Source of the DNA: DASTFP01 sp963744345 | GTDB taxonomy: Bacteria > Verrucomicrobiota > Verrucomicrobiia > Chthoniobacterales > Terrimicrobiaceae | Assembly: GCA_963744345.1 (NCBI GenBank) | Contig: CAVUTD010000016.1 | Coordinates: 1 to 64,000 of the forward strand | Direction of reading: 5' to 3' | DNA length: 64,000 bases | Shown: piece after piece, positions 33,846 to 42,130 of the stretch | Layout: each line of letters opens with the position of its first letter | How positions within the stretch are numbered: position 1 is the first letter of the stretch | The notes under the pieces: generated by a model | Database searches by the model: none | Seen by the model: the letters and a program-made list of their open reading frames with translations, nothing else | What the model was told of the DNA's origin: nothing | Position numbers and translations under genes: made by a program

Positions 33846-35396
33846 CTAAGGGAAAAGCATGAACGCCGCGCACATGATGATGGTGGGGATGAGAGCAGCC
33901 AGGAAAAGACCCAAGGGGTTGATGACACCATCTTCAAATTGGGGCTGCAGGATGGACTGTCCCGCAGGGTTCGGCGCATTGGCGATCACGGTGAGTCCGC
34001 CACCAGCGACAGCGCCTGCGACGACGGCGAATTTTAGCTCCTCGGTAAGGCCTGAGACGAGGGTAGCCAGATAGGTAATGGCCGCGTTGTCATTGACGGC
34101 GGTGAGTAAGACGGAGCCGATCAGGAGAGGCCATTTGCCGAGCGCACCGAGCAGCGGAGCTATCCACCATCGCTGGCATCCCCCATGGATGACCAATGCT
34201 GCCAGGAAAAATCCCACCAACATGGGACTGCGCAAGCGGATCGGGCGTTGATGCCGCTCGGTGGCTACGACGAAGGCCAGGACGAAGAGGAGTCCAAAAA
34301 TCACCAGAGCCGGATAGTGGGCATTAATGACTGTCCAGGTGATGGCTAAGAGGTGAACGATGGTGATGAATAGTGGAATGGGTTGATCCTTCTTGGCTGA
34401 CGCGCTGGATCGGGAACTCAGTGAAAGGAGTTCTTTTCGAAAAAGGGCAAAGTATAGCGCGTTGGCCAGGACGATGCCCAGGATGGCCTTCCAGCCGAAA
34501 TTGGCGAACATGTAGCTCAAGTCCCACTTCCATTTGCTCGCCACCATCACGACGGGAGGAGCGGCGAAATGACTAAGGGTTCCGCCCACGGAAATGTTTA
34601 CGAAAAGGAGCCCTAGCGTAGCGTAGCTTAGTCTCGCGCTCGGCTGGAGCTTATAGATGCGGTCCACCAGGAGCAGCGCACAGATAGTCATCGCGGCGGG
34701 TTCGGTGATGAAGGAGCCGAGAAGCGGTCCTACGGTGAGGATCGAAAGCCACCAGGCGGCCGGCGTTTTTCCGCCGAACGCCGCAAAGAAGGAGAGGCAA
34801 CTCTCGGCGAAGCGAAGGACCGGTTTGGAACTTGCGATGGCCATGATCACAAAAACAAAGATGGCCTCCGTGTACTCGACTCCGTCGAAGTATCGGACCA
34901 TCGTTTCCCAGCCCTTGAAAAAGATGATAGCGAAGGCCAGCGGAACCAACCAAATTCCGAAAACGGCTTCGACTTCGCCAAGGAAATGAAAGACTGTCGC
35001 CTTAAAGCGCAGCCGGTCTCGTTCGCGCGCGATTTTCAAGATTTCGCGGGCATGCGTTTGTTCCGGGGACTTGTGCTGCTGCCCCGCCTCGAGCTTCAGA
35101 AGGGCGTCGTAGCGTTGCTCATAACGGTGGGCGATAGAGAGAAAATTTGAAGCAAAGAACGTGTGGCAAATCGCGAGGAAGAAGATGACCGTTGCCACGA
35201 GATTAAACGGCTCGGCTTTCACACGCCCGGCGAGCCTTTGCCACAAGTCGGAGACGTCTTGATCGTTGTAAACCTCTGTGGGGACAGGGAAGGCCGGTAG
35301 ATCAGCTGATGGTGCAGCGGCAACAGCCTTGTCGCAGAAGGCAGGAAGACCAGCGAGCAAAGCTACGGCGAAAATCAATATCGTAAGGCTCTTCAT
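33846..35396 (-). CDS. Putative Na+/H+ antiporter (PF07399 type)
   Basis: Inner-membrane protein of 516 residues. An N-terminal signal-like helix (MKSLTILIFAVALLAGLPAFC) and a periplasmic segment are followed by about ten to eleven membrane helices, including FNLVATVIFFLAICHTFFAS, VWLVPLAFAIIFFK and FVATERHQRPIRL-linked segments near the end. Family-like motifs include GPLLGSFITEPAAMTI and TLSHFAAPPVVMVASKW. Helix-breaking polar residues in LTAVNDNAAITYLATL are typical for ion-transport sites. Family members are annotated as putative Na+/H+ antiporters from sequence; direct evidence is limited. It is the first intact core-like gene right of the island and converges with it. Confidence 0.8.
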   Translation of the reverse strand: MKSLTILIFAVALLAGLPAFCDKAVAAAPSADLPAFPVPTEVYNDQDVSDLWQRLAGRVKAEPFNLVATVIFFLAICHTFFASNFLSIAHRYEQRYDALLKLEAGQQHKSPEQTHAREILKIARERDRLRFKATVFHFLGEVEAVFGIWLVPLAFAIIFFKGWETMVRYFDGVEYTEAIFVFVIMAIASSKPVLRFAESCLSFFAAFGGKTPAAWWLSILTVGPLLGSFITEPAAMTICALLLVDRIYKLQPSARLSYATLGLLFVNISVGGTLSHFAAPPVVMVASKWKWDLSYMFANFGWKAILGIVLANALYFALFRKELLSLSSRSSASAKKDQPIPLFITIVHLLAITWTVINAHYPALVIFGLLFVLAFVVATERHQRPIRLRSPMLVGFFLAALVIHGGCQRWWIAPLLGALGKWPLLIGSVLLTAVNDNAAITYLATLVSGLTEELKFAVVAGAVAGGGLTVIANAPNPAGQSILQPQFEDGVINPLGLFLAALIPTIIMCAAFMLFP

Positions 35397-35565
35397 CGCT
35401 TTGACAGCTGCTTTGGCGGTCTAAGAAGCTCGCAATCAAACCGAGCTTGGCGGACTTTTGCGGGTTTTGAGAACGAAGGCGACCCAAAAAGTGGACCGCA
35501 ATCGGGTCCTTGGGCGAAACGCCTCAAAATGAGCGCGCTCTTCGCTCCTCAGCAATGCGATGCGA

Positions 35566-36846
35566 CTAAGCGGAGAACTGAGCTCCCTTTTGCAGCGGCC
35601 GTTGAGAGCTCGGCACGCTCTCTTCTGTTCGAACCTGGTGTGCCTCCAGGACTCGCTCTTCGCCGGAAATCTCGTGCACATCCGCTGGGGTCCATGCGGC
35701 AGTTTGCGCGGAAGAAATCCTCGCCGTCGCGGGGATGCCTTCGGGCGGAGGAGCATGGATCATTGGCGCCGTTTGCGATCGCTCTTCCGCCACGATCATT
35801 TCCGTGGTTAGCAACCATTCGCGCCAGATGGCGACCAGGAGTGCCATCAGCACCGGGCCGACGAAGAGACCGACCATCCCCATGGTCTTTACTCCACCAA
35901 TAAGGCCGAACAAGGTTGGAAGAAAAGGCAGCCGGATGGGGCCGCCGACAAGTTTCGGGCGCAGAGTTTTGTCCACAATGAAAAGTTCGATCGCTCCCCA
36001 TGCGAAAAGTCCCACGGCTGCGATCGGGCTCCCGCTCGCCGCAAGATAGAGCGAGACGAGGGTGACTGAGAGAGGCGCTCCTCCCGGGACCATGGCCATA
36101 AATCCGGTAATAACCCCCAGCAGGAATGCCGAGGGCACTCCTGCAATCTTGTAAGCCACGCCCAGCACGATACCTTCGCCGATGGCAATCAGGGTCATGC
36201 CGGTGACCGTGGAGCTCACCGTGGCCGGGACCACGCGTGAGAAGCGGTGCCAACGATCGGGCAGGACACGCTCACCGATGCGGTCGAGCTGCCCGACCAG
36301 CTTCGTTCCGTCTTTGTAAACGAAGAAGAGAGTGATCATGATGAAGAGAACCGTGAGCAACAAATCAAGCGCTCCACGGCCGGTTGCGAGGACCCAGCGG
36401 GAGATGTTGCCGATGTGCTCGCCGCTCAAGAATTGGATGACTTCGCCCAGACCGCGAGGCTCGCTCAGGTACCTTCGCCAGTTATCAGCAAGCCATTGCC
36501 CAAGGAAGGGCGTCGCGGCGACAGATTCCGGTACGGGAACGCCGTTGCGATTTGCCTCAACCAGCCAGGCGACCCACGTGCCGATCTCGTTCACGGCATA
36601 GGAAAACGCCAACGCCAGCGGAATGACGAGCACCAGCAGAACGATCGCCAAGGCGATAGTCGCCGCAACGGCTGTGCGGCCTCCGCAAGCGCGTACCAGG
36701 CGCTTGTAAATCGGCCAGCTTGCAAAGCCGATGATGAGAGCCGCCAGAACCGGAACCAGAAATCCGCGGAAAAAATAAACCCCCGCCGCGAGGACTAAGA
36801 GCAGGAGCCAACGGGCAACAGGGTTTGCGGGGAGCGGCGAAGTCAT
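35566..36846 (-). CDS. AI-2E family transporter (PerM/YdiK-like)
   Basis: Inner-membrane protein of 426 residues with about eight helices in the arrangement of the AI-2E/PerM superfamily. The first two helices (WLLLLVLAAGVYFFRGFLV, ALIIGFASWPIY) are followed by a third, a large periplasmic loop (residues about 90-170), and a C-terminal bundle with TVTGMTLIAIGEGIVLGV, AGVPSAFLLGVITGFMAMVPGG and VDKTLRPKLVGG (the conserved D-x-x-LRP). The last 60 residues are a disordered, Ala/Pro/Glu-rich tail not usual in the family. Function in the family ranges from export of small metabolites to Na+/H+ exchange, so the exact substrate is open. ATG at 36846 is preferred to TTG at 36849. Confidence 0.85.
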   Translation of the reverse strand: MTSPLPANPVARWLLLLVLAAGVYFFRGFLVPVLAALIIGFASWPIYKRLVRACGGRTAVAATIALAIVLLVLVIPLALAFSYAVNEIGTWVAWLVEANRNGVPVPESVAATPFLGQWLADNWRRYLSEPRGLGEVIQFLSGEHIGNISRWVLATGRGALDLLLTVLFIMITLFFVYKDGTKLVGQLDRIGERVLPDRWHRFSRVVPATVSSTVTGMTLIAIGEGIVLGVAYKIAGVPSAFLLGVITGFMAMVPGGAPLSVTLVSLYLAASGSPIAAVGLFAWGAIELFIVDKTLRPKLVGGPIRLPFLPTLFGLIGGVKTMGMVGLFVGPVLMALLVAIWREWLLTTEMIVAEERSQTAPMIHAPPPEGIPATARISSAQTAAWTPADVHEISGEERVLEAHQVRTEESVPSSQRPLQKGAQFSA

Positions 36847-36987
36847 CAAAGATAATGGGTGCGATGGCAGTAGGCCATACTAGCACAGGACACGACGCTG
36901 CACCAAATCTCTGTGGCTGAACCGGCCAGCGCGCCTTGGAAAAGCCGGGAGCCAGCCTCCCCTGGCGAAAGCTTCGCTCGGCTGGAC

Positions 36988-37437
36988 TTAATCTTTTGGC
37001 TTATCGGACTTTAGCGAGTCGCTGACGGATTGCGCGGCTTCCTTTACGGCATCGCCAGCTTTCTGGAGGGCCTCACCAGTCTTTTCACTCGCTTTACTTA
37101 CGGTCGATTGCACCTTGGCGGCAGTGAAGTCAGCCAGATACGCATTGTATTTCTCGCGAAGTTCGCTGCGTTTCTTCGTTGCTTCATCTTTCTCTGCGCC
37201 GCCCGCGGTTGCCTCGCGCACCTCGAGTTCCTTGATCTCGGAGTTCAAGTCCGCGAGGGCTTTTTCTGCTTCAACCAGATTCAGTCTTGAGGGGTCAGCC
37301 TTGAATTTTTGAATCCTCTCCTCAACCACTGCGGTTTCAGACGTTTTTCCTGTCGAGGCGGTTTCGTTCGGTTTGCATCCAGCAATTAAGAGCAAACAGC
37401 TTGTGGCGAGTAGTTTTCTCAGTAGGAGTATTCTCAT
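36988..37437 (-). CDS. Coiled-coil lipoprotein, unknown
   Basis: Lipoprotein of 149 residues. The signal peptide LLATSCLLLIAGC places the lipobox Cys at residue 21. The mature part is a long charged coiled coil (LVEAEKALADLNSEIKELEV, KKRSELREKYNAYLADF) ending in an Ala/Lys-rich helix (SEKTGEALQKAGDAVKEAAQ) like late-embryogenesis/apolipoprotein-type amphipathic repeats. No family is recognised. The start overlaps the stop of a short upstream open frame (ATGA at 37434-37437), hinting at an operon. Confidence 0.75.
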   Translation of the reverse strand: MRILLLRKLLATSCLLLIAGCKPNETASTGKTSETAVVEERIQKFKADPSRLNLVEAEKALADLNSEIKELEVREATAGGAEKDEATKKRSELREKYNAYLADFTAAKVQSTVSKASEKTGEALQKAGDAVKEAAQSVSDSLKSDKPKD

Positions 37438-37655
37438 GGCACGAAGAAACCGCCCCAGGGCAGCGGCTCCAAGGAGATCGGAGCATATGTCCTTCGCGGA
37501 TGCCGGGAAAGCAAATAGGTATTGCCCGGGACCGTTGAAAGCTCCGGAGAGAAGCTCGTTGTCTTATTCTCCTCGAGTCGAAGGTCTTCACTTCCTCCGA
37601 AGGAAACGTAGCGACGAGCAATCTGGCGATAGCGAATTTCTTCCGCGTGTGACAT
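37434..37655 (-). CDS. Possible small protein upstream of the lipoprotein
   Basis: A 73-residue open frame beginning MSHAEEIRYRQIARRYVSF with an AGAGG ribosome-binding site. Its stop overlaps the ATG of the coiled-coil lipoprotein. The sequence has no signal peptide and ends PLPWGGFFVP. I recognise no family; the coupled overlap and the start signal are the arguments for it. Confidence 0.45.
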   Translation of the reverse strand: MSHAEEIRYRQIARRYVSFGGSEDLRLEENKTTSFSPELSTVPGNTYLLSRHPRRTYAPISLEPLPWGGFFVP

Positions 37656-37738
37656 GTTAGCCTCTGCAGGCAAGCGGACGAAGTGAGCGCCTGCTCTTTC
37701 TCCGATCAACAGGGCAAACCGACAGCCAACCAAAAACT

Positions 37739-37903
37739 ATGCCAGTCTACGAATATGTTTGCCGCAAGTGCGGTGAAAAAATCGCCGAGGTTTTGACGAT
37801 CAAGGAGCACGAGACAAAGAAAGTCGAGTGTCCGAAATGTCAAAGCACCGAGGTGGACAAGATTATCGAACCCTTCTTTGCCAAGACGTCCAGGAAAAGC
37901 TGA
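37739..37903 (+). CDS. FmdB-family zinc-ribbon protein
   Basis: A 54-residue protein starting MPVYEYVCRKCGEKIAEV, with a second knuckle KVECPKCQ. The two C-x2-C pairs (Cys8/11 and 31/34) form the zinc ribbon of FmdB-type regulatory proteins. The C-terminus IIEPFFAKTSRKS fits the family. These proteins are usually small and of unknown exact role. It is too short for many gene callers but the frame and motif are clear. Confidence 0.85.
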   Translation: MPVYEYVCRKCGEKIAEVLTIKEHETKKVECPKCQSTEVDKIIEPFFAKTSRKS

Positions 37904-38298
37904 GCGTTGCAGGAGATGTCGCCCGCAGTGCCGTGGCGAGTCCAGGAAGGCGCGTGTTCGAATGAATTATCAGCCGGCACGCTGCACGTCGTAGTAGCCG
38001 ACCTGCCGATCTGTGTGGGTTCAGAATCGGCTGGCGGCGCGTACGGGTGATCTCTGGTCGCGAGGAACGAGAAGGCCGGCGAGCAGATCGATGCTTTGCG
38101 GACGAGCGCGGATCAGGCGAGCGATCCGCCTCACGCTTGCGGAGTTGCTTTCAAGTGAAGCACGAAACTCTGAAGATGCACGGGTTTGACGCCCTTGATT
38201 GACTTTCTGGCAGGCGCCTTGCATCTTGCAAGAACTTCGAAGAGCAGGGGAGTGCCGGGAGAAGGTGGCGCTGGGACGGCTTTTCGGGATGAGATTAC
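37904..38298. other. Intergenic
   Basis: About 395 bases without a supported gene. Short frames overlap on both strands and have no conserved features. Confidence 0.4.
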
Positions 38299-38802
38299 AT
38301 GCGTCTGAATTCCGAAACCAATTCCGGTCCTCGAAGGGATCGATTCATACGCGAGCACGTTCACGATCCGTATCAAACCCCCTCGAAATTGCCGGAGCCG
38401 ACAATCTGCCCCACGTGCGGAGCCCTCTATCAGGGCGGACACTGGCAGTGGAGCACGTCGCAGCCGCCTCATGCCAATCAACACCGCTGTCAGGCATGTA
38501 GAAGGATTCAAGACGACTATCCCGCGGGAAGAGTACGATTGAGCGGTGGTTTTGTTAGAGAGCACCGGGAGGAATTGGTCCATCTCGCGCGAAACAACGA
38601 GACCGTCGAAAAGCGTGATCACCCTCTGAATCGCATTATCAAGATTGAAGAGAGTCCTGATTCAATTGTTATCACAACAACAGATATCCACCTGCCGCGC
38701 CGCATTGCCGAGGCAGTCCGCCAGGCTTATAAGGGAGATCTTGAACTAAGCTACGAAGAAGAGGGCTACTTTGCCCGAGCTGAATGGCGGAGGGAGTCTT
38801 GA
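38299..38802 (+). CDS. BCAM0308-family zinc-ribbon protein
   Basis: A 167-residue cytoplasmic protein. The zinc ribbon is made of PTICPTCGALYQGGHWQW and HRCQACRRIQDDYPAGRVRL, that is two C-x2-C pairs about 30 residues apart. The C-terminal half (NRIIKIEESPDSIVITTTD, then HLPRRIAEAVRQAYKGDLEL) resembles an NMD3-like beta-alpha domain. Such proteins are annotated as BCAM0308 family and are of unknown function; the ribbon suggests RNA or protein binding. The stop lies just before the lipoprotein peptidase region. Confidence 0.8.
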   Translation: MRLNSETNSGPRRDRFIREHVHDPYQTPSKLPEPTICPTCGALYQGGHWQWSTSQPPHANQHRCQACRRIQDDYPAGRVRLSGGFVREHREELVHLARNNETVEKRDHPLNRIIKIEESPDSIVITTTDIHLPRRIAEAVRQAYKGDLELSYEEEGYFARAEWRRES

Positions 38803-38996
38803 AGCTGCGGGAGCGTTCGGGATCCGTCGGTAAATTCTGGAGAGTGCTTCCTGCAAACTCTCCCGCCGCTTCTCGCTGGCACGCGGAGGTCTGCCAACAT
38901 GGCACTTGGCGGTCAAATTTTGGAGCGACTTGGAGACTCGATAATACCTCGCGTCACCTGCTGCAATTCATCGGTGGCGGTTTAAGATGCCGGCGG

Positions 38997-39779
38997 ATGG
39001 TGGGTTTGATTGAAATCCTCGCGCTCCTCGGGGTGACGACAGTTTTCAGCGGATGCACGAGTTTTGGGAAGGTAGGTCTGAAGCCGGCCGAGACAGTGAT
39101 TTTATCGACTTATCCATTGGCGTCTTCGAAGGCCTTTGGCACGGGTTTCCTCATGGCAATGAAAGACCGTCGTGCTCCGGGGGGAGTCGTGCCCGTGATG
39201 GTCACCTCAACGCATCTGGTGAGAACGGCAGGTGGGGGAGCGATTTACATGCCTTTGCGAGGATTCGACGCTCAAGGGAATCTCTCGGCAGCGATTTTGC
39301 AGGTTGTCCCCGCAAGGCGCGGCATGCCCTTCTACGTCAGGCATCCGATCTTGGATGTGGCGGCATTCAAAGTGCGTTTTCCAGAACGGATGCGAGTTCC
39401 TTTGCTGTTGACCCTGTTGGAGGAAAAAAACCTGGAGAGTCGACGCGAACCTCGTGCTGGGGAGGACGTCATCTTTGTCGGTTTTCCCGAGGGTCAAGGC
39501 ACATCGCTGGGCATGTTTCCCGTGCTGCGATCCGGCAGGGTCGCCTCCCTCGATCAGAGTCTCCTTAGTCTGCGTAGTTTCCTGATCAACGGGGACGTCT
39601 ATCCAGGAGACAGTGGAGCACCGGTATTTCGTGCGACGCAATCCGGGCAGCCCAGCGTAGTGGGCATGGTTACCGAGCGACTCAGTTTTGGGCGCAGAAG
39701 CCCCTTCCCGCTGGCACTTGCCGTTGATGCAAGGGCGATCCGAGAAACGCTACGCCTGCTCGCACAACGAGACCATTAA
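38997..39779 (+). CDS. Trypsin-like serine peptidase lipoprotein
   Basis: Lipoprotein of 260 residues. The ATG at 38997 gives a signal peptide (MVGLIEILALLGVTTVFSGC) with lipobox FSGC; the upstream extension to 38784 overlaps the previous gene and has no signal. A chymotrypsin-fold core is recognisable: MVTSTHLVRTAG (His), HPILDVAAFKVRFP (Asp), and NGDVYPGDSGAPVF (Ser in GDSGAP). The triad order and spacing fit S1-type peptidases, but the sequence is otherwise divergent, so it may be a protein-quality-control peptidase or an inactive relative. It would be anchored in the outer or inner membrane by lipid after Lgt processing. Confidence 0.75.
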   Translation: MVGLIEILALLGVTTVFSGCTSFGKVGLKPAETVILSTYPLASSKAFGTGFLMAMKDRRAPGGVVPVMVTSTHLVRTAGGGAIYMPLRGFDAQGNLSAAILQVVPARRGMPFYVRHPILDVAAFKVRFPERMRVPLLLTLLEEKNLESRREPRAGEDVIFVGFPEGQGTSLGMFPVLRSGRVASLDQSLLSLRSFLINGDVYPGDSGAPVFRATQSGQPSVVGMVTERLSFGRRSPFPLALAVDARAIRETLRLLAQRDH

Positions 39780-39923
39780 GGGCTCTGGTCCGCTCAACTT
39801 CGCGGGCCTGAATTTTGCGAAGATGATGCAAATTCGTACGATCCGTATGAAAACTGCGGATCCTGCGGGTTGCACGCAACGGCATCAATCGCTTGGATAC
39901 GAAATTGCGCGAGCGACTGCCTT

Positions 39924-40889
39924 TCAACTTCGCGAGAGCTCGTCGAGTTCTCTGACACTGTCATCCGTGAGGCGAACGTCGCTGGCTCCGGCGTTGGCGC
40001 GAACTTGAGCGGGAGATTTTGCGCCGGGGAGAACAGTCGTGATCCCTTGCTGGCCGAGCACCCAAGCCAACGCAAGTTGAGCGGGGCTACAGGAAAATCG
40101 AGGTGCGAGGTCGCGTAAGCGCTGCGCGAGGGCGAGATACCGCGGCAAATTTTCTTGCGCGAAGTACTTGCGGGTATGCCGGTAGTCATCAGCCGGCGGC
40201 AGATGCTGCTCATCGTACTTTCCGCTCAGCACGCCTTTTCCAAGCGGTGAATAGGCCATGATGCCGATCTGGTTTTCGAGGCAGAACGGGCGTTTATCCG
40301 CATCGATTGTGCGATCAGCGAGGCTATAAGGAAGTTGATTGGCGACGACATAGCCATGTCGAAGTGCGTCGCTCAGGAGATCGTTCGAAAAGTTGCTGGC
40401 GCCGAACCAACGAATTTTGCCTTGCTGTTGCAGTTTCGCCGCAGCTTTCATGGTTTCCTCAATCGGCGTTAGGGGATCCGGCCAATGAGCGAGATAGAGG
40501 TCAATGTGATCGGTGCGTAGTCGTTTTAAGCTCAACTCGCAACGTTCAGTTACATGCTGTGCCGAGAGATTACATGTGCGGCCATCGACGCGCTCTTCTG
40601 CGAAAAGCGGACCAACCTTGGTAACGATAATTGCCTGCTCTCGACAGCCGAGTTCTTCCAGGGTTTGGCCTAGAATTTCCTCCGCAAGTCCGCGCCCATA
40701 GCCTTCGGCGGTGTCGAAGAAATTGATACCGGCTTCAAGCGCGATTTTGACCATTTCCCGTGCGGTTGCGAGCTCGCTCGCCTCAGGTTTGTAGCCATTG
40801 TCACCGTAATTGCAGCCCGGCCAGGACATTGTGCCGAGGCCGACGGTGGAAACCTGCAATTCAGATTTGCCGAGGGTGCGGTATTTCAC
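39924..40889 (-). CDS. Aldo/keto reductase
   Basis: NAD(P)H-dependent oxidoreductase of 321 residues, intact TIM barrel. The catalytic tetrad is visible: Asp in INFFDTAEGYG, Tyr in the same segment (EGYGRGLAEEILG), Lys in AIIVTKVG, and His in IDLYLAHWPDP. The cofactor-binding end has MAYSPLGKGVLSGKY and the late VLPGAKSPAQVRANAGA. The start MKYRTLGKSELQVSTVGLGT is typical. It converges with the peptidase gene and lies on the same strand as the mannose-1-phosphate guanylyltransferase gene. The physiological substrate is not deducible. It is not the source of the fragment at 28 kb, which belongs to a different AKR subgroup. Confidence 0.9.
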   Translation of the reverse strand: MKYRTLGKSELQVSTVGLGTMSWPGCNYGDNGYKPEASELATAREMVKIALEAGINFFDTAEGYGRGLAEEILGQTLEELGCREQAIIVTKVGPLFAEERVDGRTCNLSAQHVTERCELSLKRLRTDHIDLYLAHWPDPLTPIEETMKAAAKLQQQGKIRWFGASNFSNDLLSDALRHGYVVANQLPYSLADRTIDADKRPFCLENQIGIMAYSPLGKGVLSGKYDEQHLPPADDYRHTRKYFAQENLPRYLALAQRLRDLAPRFSCSPAQLALAWVLGQQGITTVLPGAKSPAQVRANAGASDVRLTDDSVRELDELSRS

Positions 40890-40938
40890 ATGGGCAGCCT
40901 ACCGGAAGTGATTTGAAAATCAACGCAGCGGCGATTTC

Positions 40939-41982
40939 TCATCGAACCTGCTCTGGCAGGAGAGGTTGGAGTTTTTTGATCTCTTGCGCGGCGTCGCGGT
41001 GACAGACAAGCACCGCATCGGGGGTTTCCACCACGATCAGATTTTCGACTCCGCAGAGTGCGATGAGCCGTCCATTGCTCAGAGCGATGTTGTGGTGAGA
41101 TGCATGCTCTACGACTTCGCCCCGTAAGGTGCTGCCCCTCTCATTATTCTGCAGATGATCGGGTAAAGCAGTCCAGGAACCAACGTCGTCCCAATCGAAT
41201 TCTGCTTTCACGGCAAGCACTTCTGACGCTTTTTCCATGATTGCATAATCGACGGAAATCTTGGGCAGCCTCCCGAAGCGATCCGCAAGGTATGCGCCGG
41301 GATGATCTGAGGGAAAATCGCGGATGAACTCGGCGAGCGGCGGCGCCAGGCGTTCCGTTTCACGCAAAAACATTTCCGCGCGCCAAATGAACATACCGGC
41401 GTTCCAGGCATACTCCCCGCTTCTATAGTACATCTCCGCAGCTGAGGGATCTGGTTTTTCGACAAAGCGAACCACCCGGTGAACGCCGTCGTGAGCCTCG
41501 CCAAGTTGAAGATATCCAAACCCGGTGGATGGGTAGGTTGGCGGGATGGCGAAGGTGACCAACGCATCGCGCCTTCCGGCGACCTCCGCCGCGCTAGCCA
41601 ACTGCCGCTGGAAAGCGGGAATATCGTGGATGACGGCGTCCGCGGGAAGTAACGCGCAGATGGCTTCCTTATCCCGAGCTCGGGCGAAGCCAACAGCCAG
41701 GGCGCACGCAGGAGCGGTATCTCGCTTCTCCGGCTCGGCCACGACGTTCTCGCTTGGCAGAAAGGGGAGTTCCTTGCGAATGGCGTCAACCTGTGCCGCA
41801 TTCGTGAGGACAAAGACGCGCTCCCAGGGCACGAAATTCTCGACGCGGCGGACGGTCGTTTCCAAAAGGGTCTGGTCGCCGAGAAGACGTAGAAGATGTT
41901 TCGGTGTCTTGGAACGGCTCAGCGGCCAAAATCGTTCGCCGCTTCCCCCTGCCAGGATGAATGTAAAGAGGTGATCTGACAT
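40939..41982 (-). CDS. manC: Mannose-1-phosphate guanylyltransferase
   Basis: Makes GDP-mannose from GTP and mannose-1-phosphate, for surface polysaccharides or compatible solutes. It has 347 residues. The nucleotidyltransferase signature FILAGGSGERFWPLSRSKTPKHLL is at the N-terminus, followed by LFALLPADAVI-like CALLPADAVIHD. The sugar-binding part contains GFGYLQLG, VVRFVEKPD and YAWNAGMFIWRAEMFL, and the end has VDYAIMEKASEVLAVKAEFDWDDVGSW. The C-terminal isomerase domain of bifunctional enzymes is missing, as in the monofunctional ManC group. The ATG at 41982 has AGGAG at the right distance; the longer frame to 42051 lacks support. Confidence 0.9.
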   Translation of the reverse strand: MSDHLFTFILAGGSGERFWPLSRSKTPKHLLRLLGDQTLLETTVRRVENFVPWERVFVLTNAAQVDAIRKELPFLPSENVVAEPEKRDTAPACALAVGFARARDKEAICALLPADAVIHDIPAFQRQLASAAEVAGRRDALVTFAIPPTYPSTGFGYLQLGEAHDGVHRVVRFVEKPDPSAAEMYYRSGEYAWNAGMFIWRAEMFLRETERLAPPLAEFIRDFPSDHPGAYLADRFGRLPKISVDYAIMEKASEVLAVKAEFDWDDVGSWTALPDHLQNNERGSTLRGEVVEHASHHNIALSNGRLIALCGVENLIVVETPDAVLVCHRDAAQEIKKLQPLLPEQVR

Positions 41983-42130
41983 GAAAGATGCTCCTAGAGC
42001 TGCCGATGATGTTGACGGGAGCAGGACAAAGCAAGCCTCAGGGATGCTCAACGGGCCTTAGTGATGTTGGTATCCGTGAGCAATACTCTCGAAGTTGCTT
42101 CGCGCGCCGCCACCCACCTCCGCCATGAGG

